Assembly: GCA_001953115.1 (NCBI GenBank)
Contig: LSSL01003481.1
Coordinates: 1 to 36,307 of the forward strand
DNA from: Smittium mucronatum
Lineage: Eukaryota > Kickxellomycota > Harpellomycetes > Harpellales > Legeriomycetaceae
Length of the DNA: 36,307 nucleotides
Direction: 5' to 3'
Positions 26,280 through 36,307 of this stretch are shown in pieces; position 1 is the stretch's first letter, and every line of letters begins with the position of its first letter. The position numbers were made by a program, and so were the translations under genes. A model generated the notes under the pieces. That model did not search any database, was not told where the DNA came from, and saw only the letters and a program-made list of their open reading frames with translations.

Positions 26280-28926
26280 TTTAACGGGCTTAATGTATTA
26301 ACGTTATAAAAAGTATTCAAGAAGATGAAAAGAGAAATTTAAAAAAGGCTAGAAAGCCAGGTAAAAATGAAAATAATGCGTAAAAATTAGCTGATGTAAC
26401 TCTTTGAGGAAATGAGGCAAAGCTAAAAATATAAGATACGTTAAAATGGAGCTGCGAATAATGATACCTAAACGACTCTTTTTAAGCGATTCGACATCTT
26501 TACTTATCATAAAAACCGATAATTTTATATGGAATTTTTTTAGCCTAGAAAAAATCAAGTGTTGGTCAAATTGAGCAACTCATTTTTATTGGACTATTCT
26601 CAAAAAACACAGAATTAGATTCCTATAAAATCACAAAAGCGCCTTTCATGGCAGCTTACTTGGAGATATATGACCACTCGATTAAAAGAATTCAGGGATA
26701 CATAGGCTGTTTAGGAATATTATCAGAACAAAGATAGTGTGCAACTTTTAACCAATACCTGTTTGTATTATTTATAATGGATGTGTAATTATCAATTAAC
26801 CCAGTAGGGCTACAAATCTAATATTGTCCCCAATTTGCAAAAATTATTTTTATTGGTCTGATACAATAATATCATCGTAAATACTATTCTCTAAGTAACT
26901 ATTATCGTCAACTAAGTCATACTCAAACTATTTCATTGGTGATTTACCTAAATCCTTTATATGTGTAAACCACACACCCGTTTAATTGGCGTAATAATAT
27001 TTAACCAATTGCCATAGAGTGAATGCATCTTGTCTGTTTATGATTACTAATCATAATAATGATCGAATCATACCATATGAATCCAATGTGTACACTGGTA
27101 CATTTTGGTAGCTAACAGTTTAAAAACCTATCTTTCAAACATGACCTGTAAATTTTGATTTCAGCTCCGATTCGCCAATTGTTTTAAAAAAATTAGTGAA
27201 ACAGTTGGGTCTTTACTTTACAAATTGTCAAATTATGTCACGTTCTAATTAAAGTCCATTTCAGAATAGAAATCTAGATCAAATGTTTATATACCTAGAT
27301 TACTAATAGCTCCTGAAAAAAATCCAATCATTTTTAACAATTCAATATTTGTATTGACCGAAAAATTAGTACTGCATTATTTTTCAAATCCTAAAGAAGA
27401 TTAATTAAAACTGTACAACCAATATTACTACTCTACTTTCATTATGTAAAACAATACTGCATTTTTTTGTAGCTGCTCCATGCAATAGATACTAAATAAT
27501 AAAATAGTGCGAAAAGTACCAGAAATTATGATAATTTTAGAAAATATAATCGTGCATATATTTTGTGTATTTTTTTACCATCAAATTGGGGCATGACAAC
27601 ATTACTAATAAAAATGCCTTACAGATTTTGGTCTTGAACTGGCCAATAGTTGAAATTGTGGTTTACAAAAATATATAAATTACATACTTTTCAATAAACG
27701 GAGCACATAAATTTTGTATTTTATTATGGATATTGATTTTGTCTGCAATAGGCCTAGCACCTATGAAATTCAGGTTCTCCGGATGTTATGCTTTTCCATT
27801 TTGCGAAAATCCGTAATTGAACACTAATAAAAAAATAAATTACAAGTCTTGTCACTAGCAATTCGATTGGCATGCGAGGAAGACGTTTTCAAAGGTAATT
27901 AGTACCCCTTCCAAAATCACACTGCAATTTATTTTTTTTATCTGGAGCTCTGCCAATTTTAATTTAACTTAAACTAGCTTGCGAATCTTCAAGTCATTAA
28001 AAATAGTCATTAAACCTGGATATTCGCAATAAGGTCAATTTATAATCCATTTACTTTGGTTCTGAAATAATAAAAAAACCAAAACGGTACAATGGGTTTA
28101 CTATTTTATTTACCACGTCTTAAACAATTAAAATTACATCTAATACAACTCAAAATATTTTAATCAATATCTTTTATAAAAACCTTCCAATTAATAGCTT
28201 TCTCTTATATTGGTTATTAATATGATAACTTCCATGAATTTAATTATTTAATTATTGGTAAATATAAATTGTGGTCAATGATGATTACCCGAAATAAGAA
28301 GCTTGAAACTATTTTATGCCTCGACTTTTAGTTATATTTCAATGTTATCACTCTCTGGTTTAAAATTATTATTTTTCTCTCTAAAATATTCGATCATTTC
28401 ACATTCCTGGGTGGTTATTCATGGTACCACTGTTTTCAATGGGAAAAGTATGCATTTTTTAAATAATGTTATTTACAAAATTTCCCATATACATTGAGTT
28501 CTTGGTTGAGTGAACTATAAGTCTATAAATATCTACATTGTGATTTAGTTATTTCGCGATGATAATTCACACAAATTTTATGCTTATATCTAATACCAAT
28601 TCAAATTGAACATCCCGTTCAATTCGATTTATTGTTGGTTTGACTTGATTCAGGCGTCATAAATTGAGAAAAAATAAATATTTCCTATGTTTCCCAAAAA
28701 TTAAGCAACTTTCTATTTCTAGGAAAATGTATACGGAGTTCATTGTTCCAGTTTTTGATCAAATCTAATTATCTCCTTTGTTTTCATAGCAGTTGAATAT
28801 TTTTTGTAATATTATCAAAGCCAACGTTATCCAATAATAGAAATCCATGTTAAAAGAATGTGTTTAGTTTCAAAACCTATCAACCCGTAAATTATAATGT
28901 TCAACACACCTAAAAACTGACTAACA
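26280..28926. other. Upstream region of pacC and spacer, no gene recognised
   Basis: The first few hundred bases should contain the pacC promoter and 5' untranslated region. The remainder is visibly less A/T-rich than the first 15 kb, yet no frame longer than about 70 codons is open. Frames such as 28303-28497 show no motif I know. Old transposon sequence is plausible but was not identified. Confidence 0.45.
26356..26361. promoter_or_regulatory. Candidate PacC-binding site GCCAGG
   Basis: GCCAGG matches the Aspergillus PacC consensus GCCARG and lies 77 bp upstream of the pacC start codon. A hexamer this G/C-rich is rare in such A/T-rich DNA. Autoregulation of pacC is known in Aspergillus; here it is inferred from one short match only. 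Confidence 0.35.
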
Positions 28927-28928
28927 TA

Positions 28929-29188
28929 TGGGAGGTTGTCTGTATGAGCTGACACTTTCCTACTAAATTTTTACTCTTTCCTAATTGGAAAAACAAAGAT
29001 GTTAAATTGGATAAATTTATTGGATAATTCGGAACCAAAACCACAAAAAGAAATAATCTATTGGCAAAAAATCGGAAATTTATTAGTTTTAGTATTTTTC
29101 CATTTTTATTAATAAGTTTTAATAAAAATTTAAGTGTAGCCAATGGTTTGAATAGTAAAAAAAGTCTGGATTTGAAAAGCATCACCCA
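28929..29188 (+). mobile_element. TA-type MITE, copy 1 (Tc1/mariner-like)
   Basis: This 260-bp copy starts TGGGAGGTTGTC and ends CATCACCCA, with TA directly outside both ends (CATA and TATG). Internal landmarks shared with copy 2 are ACACTTTCCTA, CCATTTTTATTA/CTATTTTTATTA, AAGTGTAGCCAATGG/AAGTGTAGCCAATAG and AAAAAAAGTCTGG. It is non-coding. The Tc1/mariner assignment rests on TA target sites and inverted ends. Confidence 0.75.
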
Positions 29189-29190
29189 TA

Positions 29191-31371
29191 TGTAAGTATT
29201 AATTAGTTCTGTTCAATCTTTTACTGATTCCGTACACAAGATAATATGACCAACTAATTACATAAACCCATTTTTTCGACGCAATAAATATCCCTGTTTT
29301 GTATCAATAGTTCGTCAAATGAAATAATATATCACACGGTAGAAATAATCTTTTTAAATAAACCCCCTTTATTTTAAATAGATAAATTAGATAAAACCAT
29401 TCCTAGATATTTTCCACTAATTCGCTATTAATTATGTAAATAGCCTTCAAAAGTTGATATATAATGATTCCGTTACCCTAATTTGATGCCAATGGGAGCT
29501 CAAAAATCTTATTTTTTATTCAACAAATAATGGCAACAAAAGTACCAATACTTTCATTAGCATGAATTATTAGTTGTAAACAATCCCACATTAGTATTTC
29601 CTTCATCTCTGGAGGTCTAAATTATAATGGGTTATAGTCAATATTTATGCAACTTTGTTTCATAACTCGGACAGATATACATTTTATGGGTCGTTTTTTT
29701 GCAGTTTCAAGTACCCATCTCAATACTTTGGAAAATAGGAATAAGTGGGCGTACTACTATCTATGAAAGAGATTTGCTTTTTTAGACATAAAATTCGAAA
29801 TTTTTATATTTCTGTTTTATGAACAGAAATTACTCTATTAGTTATAGTAAATATGATCCTTTCATATTAATAAACCAGGCAAGAATGTAAATTCCTTCCA
29901 TTAAAATACACCGATAATAAGTGTTAGATAAAAAACAAGTTCAATAAAAACAATTTCCAATATGATTCGAAGTTATTTATATCCATCAACAATGTAATAA
30001 AATAAAATCACCCCAGAACTGAAAATACAAAACCATCGCAAATCCCTCCGAAAAAACGGGGTTTCATGATCTTTTAAGTGAATCCCGGCTTACAATCTAA
30101 AAGAAAATGATATCTGAGATTAAGAGCTTCCTTGATTGTTTAAAAAAAAACTATATACACAAAGCGTCTGCTATTTTTCAATTTCTTCAAGTTTCTCAAG
30201 CGAAACCAGAGTATGACACAATGATCAAATAGTCACAGTTTTTAGAACATTTCCCAATAGCTTTTTACAGACTCTTATTTTTTTACATAATAAAAAACTT
30301 TAACTTTTATTCTATTCGTTAAGTATATAATATTTGAAATATTTATTTAATTTCAACGGAAACATGATATTTCCAGGTAAAATAACTCGGACTGACTTAT
30401 CCATGGCTGGTAAAATATAATCTCATAAAAAATTTCTAATGTAGGTTACTAATCACGATTAATTACAAGATATATCATTAAACTAACTAAATATATTCTA
30501 AAAATTGACTTTAATACAATCTTGACTTATTTTATGATTTCAAAATCTGATAAGTAGAAACTAAGTTAAAAATAAATATATAAATCCAAAAAAAATTGAA
30601 TTGTTTAAAATTCCATTGCTTAAAAATTAAAAAACAAAGAATATTAGCAAACTATTTATAAATAATGGTGTTTAACATAATTTACCTAGAATATGAGGGC
30701 TATCGTTTCAATATTTTACTATAAAACTTAACAGATATAAATATTTATACTAATATTGCTTTGGATCTTCATCGATTGGATTTTTTAGATTTTCCTTAAT
30801 TTTAAATCTGTGTCATAAATTTTTGATTTTAGTTTACCCTTGTTAACAGGATTGTGAAAAGGTTCAGTCCCTGATTAGATATTCCCCTACTCATAGAATC
30901 AAACAAATTATATTAGTTGTGAAAATTTTTAATGTAATTGGTTATCCTTTTTTTTTGGGCAAAAATCCCTATCTGGAATTTCTTTGTGAAGCGGAAAAAT
31001 CATCTTTTTTTGATCCAATAAATATTGGACAAACACTTTTTTCATGTTCAACACATTTCATTGGATACTTTTTTAATCACTTATATATTTTATAAGTGGC
31101 GATTTCACATTAGCGTTTCACCTATAGTTTCTGGTAAAAAAAATTGTGTCATCGCAATAAATTAATGGTATTATTACCTGGAATTTAGATGACTAGTGTA
31201 CTTACATTTATTGGGTTAGGTTTTCCCGTTAACTCTTTCGTCTCCCGTGGGTTCGAAGTGCTCCGATTTGCTAAATGTTAATCGGACTTTTTACCAACTT
31301 TGGCATTTAATCAATAAAATGTTAGTTTTTTAAATGAAATCAAGGGAACATAAATATTGGATATGGAAATG
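29191..31371. other. Intergenic, nothing recognised
   Basis: A/T-rich spacer with no frame above about 60 codons and no recognised repeat. The sequence TCCGATT (31262-31268), its complement (31280-31286) and a following T run form a small stem near GGTTCGAAGT, but no tRNA can be folded around it. Confidence 0.5.
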
Positions 31372-31379
31372 GAAATGGT

Positions 31380-31600
31380 ATGAATAGGCTCACTTGTGGC
31401 GAAAAAGCTAAATGTATTTCATCTCTAAGAATGGAGTTTCCGTTTTCATTTAAATGATTACTTGGAAAACTCTCAACCACTGGTCTTATTCTCTAGACAC
31501 CTGGCTATGGTGAAACCTTACAGAGGTTATCTGCTTTTGCAAATCTATGAAATGCTATTGGGTGAGATGAAATTCATTATAAATAGCATTATTCCTACAG
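31380..31600 (+). pseudogene. Decayed coding remnant, unidentified
   Basis: One frame from ATG 31380 reads as protein-like text interrupted by four stops: TGA 31455, TAG 31494, TGA 31548 and TGA 31563. Each could be a CGA or CAG codon mutated by C-to-T. Stretches between them read MNRLTCGEKAKCISSLRMEF, LLGKLSTTGLIL and TPGYGETLQRLSAFANL. I do not recognise the family. A transposon protein is likely given the neighbours, but this could also be chance. Confidence 0.3.
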
Positions 31601-32010
31601 TGTTTTTTTTTAGAAAAAAAAACCTACTCGTTTTATGTCAATGCAAAGCTTATAGCAAATTTTTTCAAAAAAAAAATTAAGCCATACTGCTCGCTTTTGA
31701 AAGAAACAAATTTTTAAACTAATATTAAATAGACTTTTTGGGACTTGAAAAAAAACAATTATGATATTTTTTTTTGTATACCAGAGATTTTCGCATTATG
31801 ATGTTTTTTTTTCTAAAGCCTGAGAATAAATTATTACTACTGGTTTTTAATACTTAGTTCAACTAATATACTAAAATTTTCGAATCTTGATAAAATTAGA
31901 TATTTTTTTTGCGAGCTGGCGCTTAGATTTTTGCCTCTATTTCAATAACGAAAATATTCTATTCAAAATATAAAAACCATTTGCAAAACTCTATAATTTT
32001 CGGTAGACTA

Positions 32011-33058
32011 AATTGCACGGTGACGTGACTGAAGACCTACTGGAAATTTCACCTAATTTTTGAATAATAAAAATTCAATATTGAAATATTAAAAAAATAT
32101 CGCTTTTTGAAGAAATGCCTTGTTTTTACAGGATGGTATTTTTTTAATTCATAGGTTTAATAAAGTTAAATGGTTTTTTTCCTCAAAATCTGGAAAAAAT
32201 GGATGAAATCTGGAAAATTCCGCAAATTCTGGAAAATATACCTAGAATCTATTTTTTTCCTGTCATTTCTGTCCGCGAATTTCGAGAAAATTCCGGAAAA
32301 AAATATATACAGGTTTTATTGGACAGCTTTTTTAAATTCACTCATTCATTCGCTGTTCCAAAAAAAGGTCTTATTTTCGTTATTCTATTTTGGGACCCAG
32401 GAATAATATGAAGCCCTTTTTTTTTCTATTTATCATTTTCTATTTGATGGTTAATTAGGCTTATCCAATTAATGGGAATTAGAGTAAATTGAATATTTTA
32501 ATTATATTGTAGTGATAGCTATAATTTAACGCTCGTCCTGAAAGGGTAAAAATGAACGTATCTGGTGGATTAAATCTTTGTGAAACTACGAAAAAAACAC
32601 CCCTATAAAATATTATTGGTAATTTATGATGGCTTAAGTTAAGTTTTAGCCAAAAGAAAAAAAATAGCCAATGTTTATATTTTTAACTAAAATTGCGGAA
32701 TTTTTCCGAAATTTGCGGACAAAAATGACTGGTGAAAAAAGATTCTATACATATTTTCCAGAATTTGCGGAAATTTCCAGGTTTTACCTATTTTTTCCAG
32801 ATTTTGTCTACCGATTAATGACAACTGTTTAACCCTTTCAGGGCCCAAATTTGATCTTTGCCTCTATTTTTGTATATTTACAATTCTAATTTGCCAAAAT
32901 GCGTGATCAACCCAATGGTACTCGAATAATATTAAACTAATCATAACATTGAGCGAAAAGTGAAAGCCATTTTTTTTACCATCGCCCCTGAAAGGGTTAA
33001 TAACTTAAAAGATTAGGCGAAATGTCCTGTAGGTCTTCAGCCCTGACACCAAATTGTA
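32011..33058. mobile_element. Foldback element with long inverted repeats
   Basis: An outer inverted repeat pairs 32011-32069 with 33001-33058 (shared core CTGAAGACCTAC, then GGA.ATTTC.CCTAAT). An inner one of about 115 bp pairs 32185-32299 with 32694-32806 (shared AAAATCTGGAAAAAAT, TTCCGCAAATTCTGGAAAAT, TAGAATCT and GTCATTT.TGTCCGC). The arms look about 85-90% identical by eye. The roughly 390-bp centre contains no gene. The right arm is interrupted by a TTAA-type MITE (32833-32996), so it is older than that insertion. The structure suits a foldback or long-TIR non-autonomous DNA transposon. Target duplications were not resolved, so the ends are approximate and the superfamily unknown. Confidence 0.8.
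32833..32996. mobile_element. TTAA-type MITE, copy A (piggyBac-like)
   Basis: This 164-bp copy has ends CCCTTTCAGGGCC and CGCCCCTGAAAGGG and is flanked on both sides by an exact TTAA, the target of piggyBac transposases. Reverse-complemented, its interior aligns with copy B (GATGGTA, then AAAAA and TTTCACTT). It is non-coding, and sits inside the right arm of the foldback element. Confidence 0.85.
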
Positions 33059-33523
33059 CCATCATTTTATGTCCAATGATGATTTCAAATTTTTGTTAGT
33101 ATTACAAAACGTGTTCATTCATAATACATCCTTATAATTTATCAAACCAAATCACCAAAATTCAGCCAACATGGGGTGATAAAAAACTCCCTTTTTTACA
33201 GAAAATTAAAGGCAACCGAACGATAAAGCCGAATAATAATTTATATGCCATAGGTTTGTTTCTATAAGCAAAAGTTATGGATATGACCAATAAAAATCTT
33301 ATAATTATGATATATTATTAACCTTTTATTTGCTTTTAATTGGTCTTTTCATTAAAATGCCAATAATTTAAATGGAAATAAAAAATCTATATTCAAAAAG
33401 AACCCTCTAAAATAGAATATTTATCCTTTCAGATCCAAAACACTGGCGACCCTTGGTGGAACAGAATTTTTTAATATCCGAACCATTGAATAAACAACAA
33501 TATACATTGGCATGAAACCAATG
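33059..33523. other. Spacer between repeats
   Basis: A/T-rich sequence without an open frame. ATCCTTTCAGATCC at about 33423 resembles a mutated TTAA-MITE end but lacks a partner. Confidence 0.4.
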
Positions 33524-33788
33524 TGGGAGATTCTCTTTGAGAACACACACTTTCCTAATAAAATTTTACTATTTTGCTAATTTGAAAAGATTGCGATAAA
33601 ATTCGGCGTTGATTCTTTGGGTAATTCAAAACATGAATTTTAGAGGCTGATTTTTTAACTGATATAGTGTAGTAATTTATTAGAGCCAGTATGCTTTTCT
33701 ATTTTTATTAGTCTGGTTTTAAATAGATCCAAGTGTAGCCAATAGTTTATACAGTGAAAAAAAGTCTGGCCTTCGAAAGAATCTCCCA
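33524..33788 (+). mobile_element. TA-type MITE, copy 2
   Basis: A 265-bp copy in the same orientation as copy 1, starting TGGGAGATTCTCTTTGAGA and ending AAGAATCTCCCA. The flanking TA is mutated on both sides (TG, TT). It is the clearest template for the family in this window. Confidence 0.8.
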
Positions 33789-33963
33789 TTTATGATAAAA
33801 TATAGACAAATTAGAATTATTTCCTCGTATTTTTCTGTAACAAAGATCTTCGGAGCTTTATTCTATTAATATCAAAAAAACTCCTCGACCTTATGTGAAT
33901 ATTTTCAAATTAAATGAAATGAAAATTATATTACAGAAATTTTTGTTCTTAAAAAAGTCTTAT

Positions 33964-34218
33964 TGGGATTCCTTTTCAAGACCAGACTTTTTTACCATGT
34001 AATCTATTAATTATAATATTATCTAAAAATATCAAACCAATAAAAATGGAAAAAGCATACTTGCTCTAAAAAAAACCTAAATGTTTTGCTAATATAAAAA
34101 CCTCTTTTCTATCTCAACTTTCCAACAATTTTAGTGATTAGATGATGTATATATTATCAAATTAATAAATTGGTGAAAAGATAGCATGGAAGAGTCAGCT
34201 CCTAAAGAAAATCTCCCA
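33964..34218 (-). mobile_element. TA-type MITE, copy 3
   Basis: An inverted, more diverged 255-bp copy starting TGGGATTCCTTTTCAAGACCAGAC and ending AAAGAAAATCTCCCA. Shared landmarks are CCAGACTTTTTTACC, CAATAAAAATGGAAAAAGCATAC and TTGCTCTAA. Confidence 0.7.
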
Positions 34219-34360
34219 AATACGTGCCTCAGATTTGCTATAAATTAGATACCTTATATACTAATTCAAGGAGTATACAGTGTTTTGTAAAAAGCTATAA
34301 TTTTATTTATTTTTTTGACATCTATTGGGTTCAATTCTAGGCCTACTTTTAAAAAACTTT

Positions 34361-34373
34361 GTCCTGAAAGGGT
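34361..34373. mobile_element. Orphan end of a TTAA-type MITE
   Basis: TCCTGAAAGGG followed by TTAA matches the right end of the TTAA family, but no matching left end lies within the expected ~165 bp upstream. This is probably the remnant of a truncated copy. A similar isolated end, TCCTGAAAGGGTAAA, occurs at about 32535 inside the foldback centre. Confidence 0.45.
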
Positions 34374-34450
34374 TAAAACCTCATTAATTTAATTTATTAT
34401 TGCCACTTTTTTTCCATAATTAAACGTAACAAATATATTTTCCACTTTAA

Positions 34451-34609
34451 CCCTTCAGGGCCGATGGTACAAAAATTGATTTCACTTATTGAAAATTTTG
34501 TCGCTAAATTTAGAATATACTTATATTATCGTATAAATCAAGAAATTTATCCAATTGAAGCCGTCAATACAAACAGATAATTGAGATAATAATTCGGCCC
34601 GGAAAGTGT
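34451..34609. mobile_element. TTAA-type MITE, copy B (piggyBac-like)
   Basis: About 159 bp, with ends CCCTTCAGGGCC and GGCCCGGAAAGTG, and TTAA outside both ends (34447-34450 and 34610-34613). The interior starts GATGGTACAAAAATTGATTT and aligns with the reverse complement of copy A, so the two lie in opposite orientation. Confidence 0.8.
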
Positions 34610-34632
34610 TTAAAAATTTATAAAAGGATAAA

Positions 34633-34897
34633 TGGGAAATTATTTTCAAGACCAGACTTTTTTTTACCGTGTAAACCATTGGCTACATTTGGATTTATTT
34701 AAAACCAGGCCAATAAAAATAGAAAAACATACTGGCTCTAATAGATTTTCAACATTTCATCAATAAAAAACTAGCTTCTAAAATTCGTATTTTGAATTAC
34801 CCAATAACTCTATTTTTTATCTTAGCACCATATTTCTAAATTAGGAAAGTAGTAAAGATTTAGTAGGAAAGTGTCCGCTCTCAAAGAGAATCTCCCA
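34633..34897 (-). mobile_element. TA-type MITE, copy 4
   Basis: An inverted 265-bp copy about 80% identical to copy 5 by eye. It shares CCAGACTTTTTTTTAC, AATAGAAAAACATACTGGCT and GTGTCCGCTCTCAAAGAGAA, followed by TCTCCCA. The flanking TA is lost on both sides. Confidence 0.8.
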
Positions 34898-35026
34898 AAG
34901 ATTAAAGTTCGACTAAATTGAGCTGAATTTGGCTATTTTAAATCGACTTACCACTATTTAAGTTGATTTTCGACCAATGTACGCCAAACATGATCTTTTT
35001 TATACTGCCAATAACATCACGACTAA

Positions 35027-35188
35027 CCCTTTCAGTGCCCCTGATAAAAAATTTACCACCATTTTTCCAATAATAGAAAATCATATTTCGAAACTTAATT
35101 TATAATTGGACTAGTTTAAATCGACAATGAATAGTATTAGTTGTATTACGCAGATGGGAACAAAATAATTTTTTGGACGCAGAAAGGG
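35027..35188. mobile_element. TTAA-type MITE, copy C (piggyBac-like)
   Basis: 162 bp, with ends CCCTTTCAGTGCC and GCAGAAAGGG. The right flank is TTAA; the left is CTAA, one base off. The interior is the most diverged of the three copies. Confidence 0.7.
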
Positions 35189-35339
35189 TTAAAAAATTTA
35201 TTCTTAGTAATATAAATATTAGCCTACAAATAATAATATACCTGTTTCATCTTTTATACAGTTTTATATTGTATAATTTTTTATTATTATGTAGCATAAA
35301 AATGTTATCAGCAAATAGGAGGGTGTTTTTTTTCATATA

Positions 35340-35604
35340 TGGGAATTATTTTTCAATACCAGACTTTTTTTTACTGTACAAACTATTGGCCAAACTTGGA
35401 TCTATTTAAAATCAGACTAATAAAAATAGAAAAACATACTGGCTCTAATAAATTACAACACTTTATCAGTTAAAAAATCAACCTCTAAAATTCATGTTTT
35501 GAATTACCCAAAAAGTCAACGCCGAATTTTAGCGCAATCTTTCCAAATTAGCAAAATAGATAAATTTTATTAGGAAAGTGTCCGCTCTCAAAGAGAATCT
35601 CCCA
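35340..35604 (-). mobile_element. TA-type MITE, copy 5
   Basis: An inverted 265-bp copy flanked by TA on both sides (CATATA before, TATAAA after). It starts TGGGAATTATTTTTCAATACC and ends AAAGAGAATCTCCCA. With copy 1, it gives the best evidence for TA target duplication. Confidence 0.8.
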
Positions 35605-35713
35605 TATAAAGGGGTTGATGTTAGTTGAAATGTATCTAAAAATATTTGCACTTTGATAGGCCGCATTTTCAACATTAGTCAAATTCTACTCAAATTAGTA
35701 GAATTTTGCATAC

Positions 35714-36228
35714 AGTAGCACCCCGCTTGGTTTGGGGGCTTAATAGTGTATTTTTCGAAGTAAACTAGACTAAAATTTCACGCAGCGTTGTACTATTCTT
35801 GGTTGGGAGTAGTGGAGACAGCGCACAGTGATTCGGAGGACAGCGATTCCAGAGGAGGACCATCTCGAAACAGGAGGAACCGATCGTTTAGCACAACTGA
35901 TACATATTCTAGTGCACAAGTCCAGCGTTCGACAGTCAGACGGATCTCAGCGTCTAACAGCTATTTGTGGGAAAGCCATGTCGATCAAACCCACGTTTGG
36001 ATAGGAGCCTAATTTTATTAATCCTGTTAGAAGTAGGCTCTGACTAGGAGCTCAATAGCCCAATGAACTGTTGTTCATTGACAAAGAGCTTAATTCATGA
36101 CTGCACGTAACCTCAGTCATCCAGCCTACTTAAAGCAATGCCAGGGGATGGTCTTTCGGTTGGTAGATTGAACCCTTTTCCCGTAGGTACGCAGCCGGTA
36201 GTCCGGCAGAGGAGCTTATTGTAGTCAG
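35714..36228 (+). mobile_element. Better preserved copy of the ~520 bp dispersed repeat
   Basis: This stretch is much richer in G+C than its surroundings and aligns throughout with 21663-22180 in the same orientation. One frame is open from 35788 to TAA at 36010-36012. It encodes a Ser/Arg-rich stretch (HSDSEDSDSRGG, SRNRRNRSF) but has no ATG, and an in-frame TAA lies just upstream at 35762. A second frame reads as protein with several TAG/TGA/TAA interruptions through about 36228. It is probably a fragment of a transposon whose class I cannot name. Its downstream end may lie beyond the homologous part, as only 79 bases of window remain. Confidence 0.7.
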
Positions 36229-36307
36229 GATAATAGTTTTTTCTATACGTCTTTTTCTTTTTTTCAAATCTTTTAGTATAGTTTTTAATGAAGTTATCTT
36301 ACAATAA

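Noticed and set aside
28303..28497. 64-codon open frame on the plus strand
   Set aside because: No motif, no homologue recognised, and length within chance.
31180..31295. Possible tRNA or Pol III gene around GGTTCGAAGT
   Set aside because: The B-box-like match is imperfect, no A box is found at the proper distance, and no acceptor stem or cloverleaf can be folded.
21663..36228. The two dispersed-repeat copies as long terminal repeats of one element
   Set aside because: The host pacC gene and unrelated MITEs lie between them and the copies differ greatly, so they are better read as independent insertions.

Overview
The window reads as eukaryotic, fungal, very A+T-rich nuclear DNA. By eye it is roughly four-fifths A+T outside genes and nearer 60% A+T inside the one long coding exon. 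The fungal call rests on a complete PacC/Rim101-type three-zinc-finger transcription factor on the minus strand, interrupted by four short GT-AG introns of 80-88 nt. A+T richness, short introns and Asn/Ser-rich protein tails would suit an early-diverging fungus (for example Harpellales or Entomophthorales), but that placement is inference.

Layout. Bases 1-17921 hold no gene I can support: A/T homopolymers, small tandem repeats and chance open frames. Bases 17922-19757 (+) hold a compact ten-exon gene whose exons are too short to appear as open frames. Joined, they give a 307-residue protein with an Arg/Ser/Lys-rich N-terminal half and a conserved C-terminal domain (WGKYG, DIYEKQQEFAKWL, DYNTATLPHKKYYN) that I relate to the fungal/animal relatives of plant style cell-cycle inhibitor 1. 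A decayed dispersed repeat follows at 21663-22180. The pacC gene runs from 26279 down to 22777 (five coding exons, 1055 aa), with a candidate PacC-binding hexamer 77 bp upstream of its start codon.

Bases 28.9-36.3 kb are a transposon graveyard. There are five copies of a ~260 bp element with TGGGAGATTCTC-type inverted ends beside TA (Tc1/mariner-like MITE) and three copies of a ~160 bp element with CCCTTTCAGGGC-type ends beside TTAA (piggyBac-like MITE). A ~1 kb long-inverted-repeat (foldback) element carries one of the TTAA MITEs inside its right arm. There is also a decayed coding remnant near 31.4 kb, and a second, better preserved copy of the 22 kb dispersed repeat at 35714-36228. In 33.5-35.6 kb the two MITE families are interleaved.

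The two genes are not obviously linked in function. PacC would be the nuclear regulator of the ambient-pH (Pal/Rim) response. The SCI1-like protein looks like a nuclear, SR-type protein of unknown role. No rRNA, tRNA, CRISPR or prokaryotic feature was found. All splice models were built by hand from sequence and protein-family continuity, not from transcripts.
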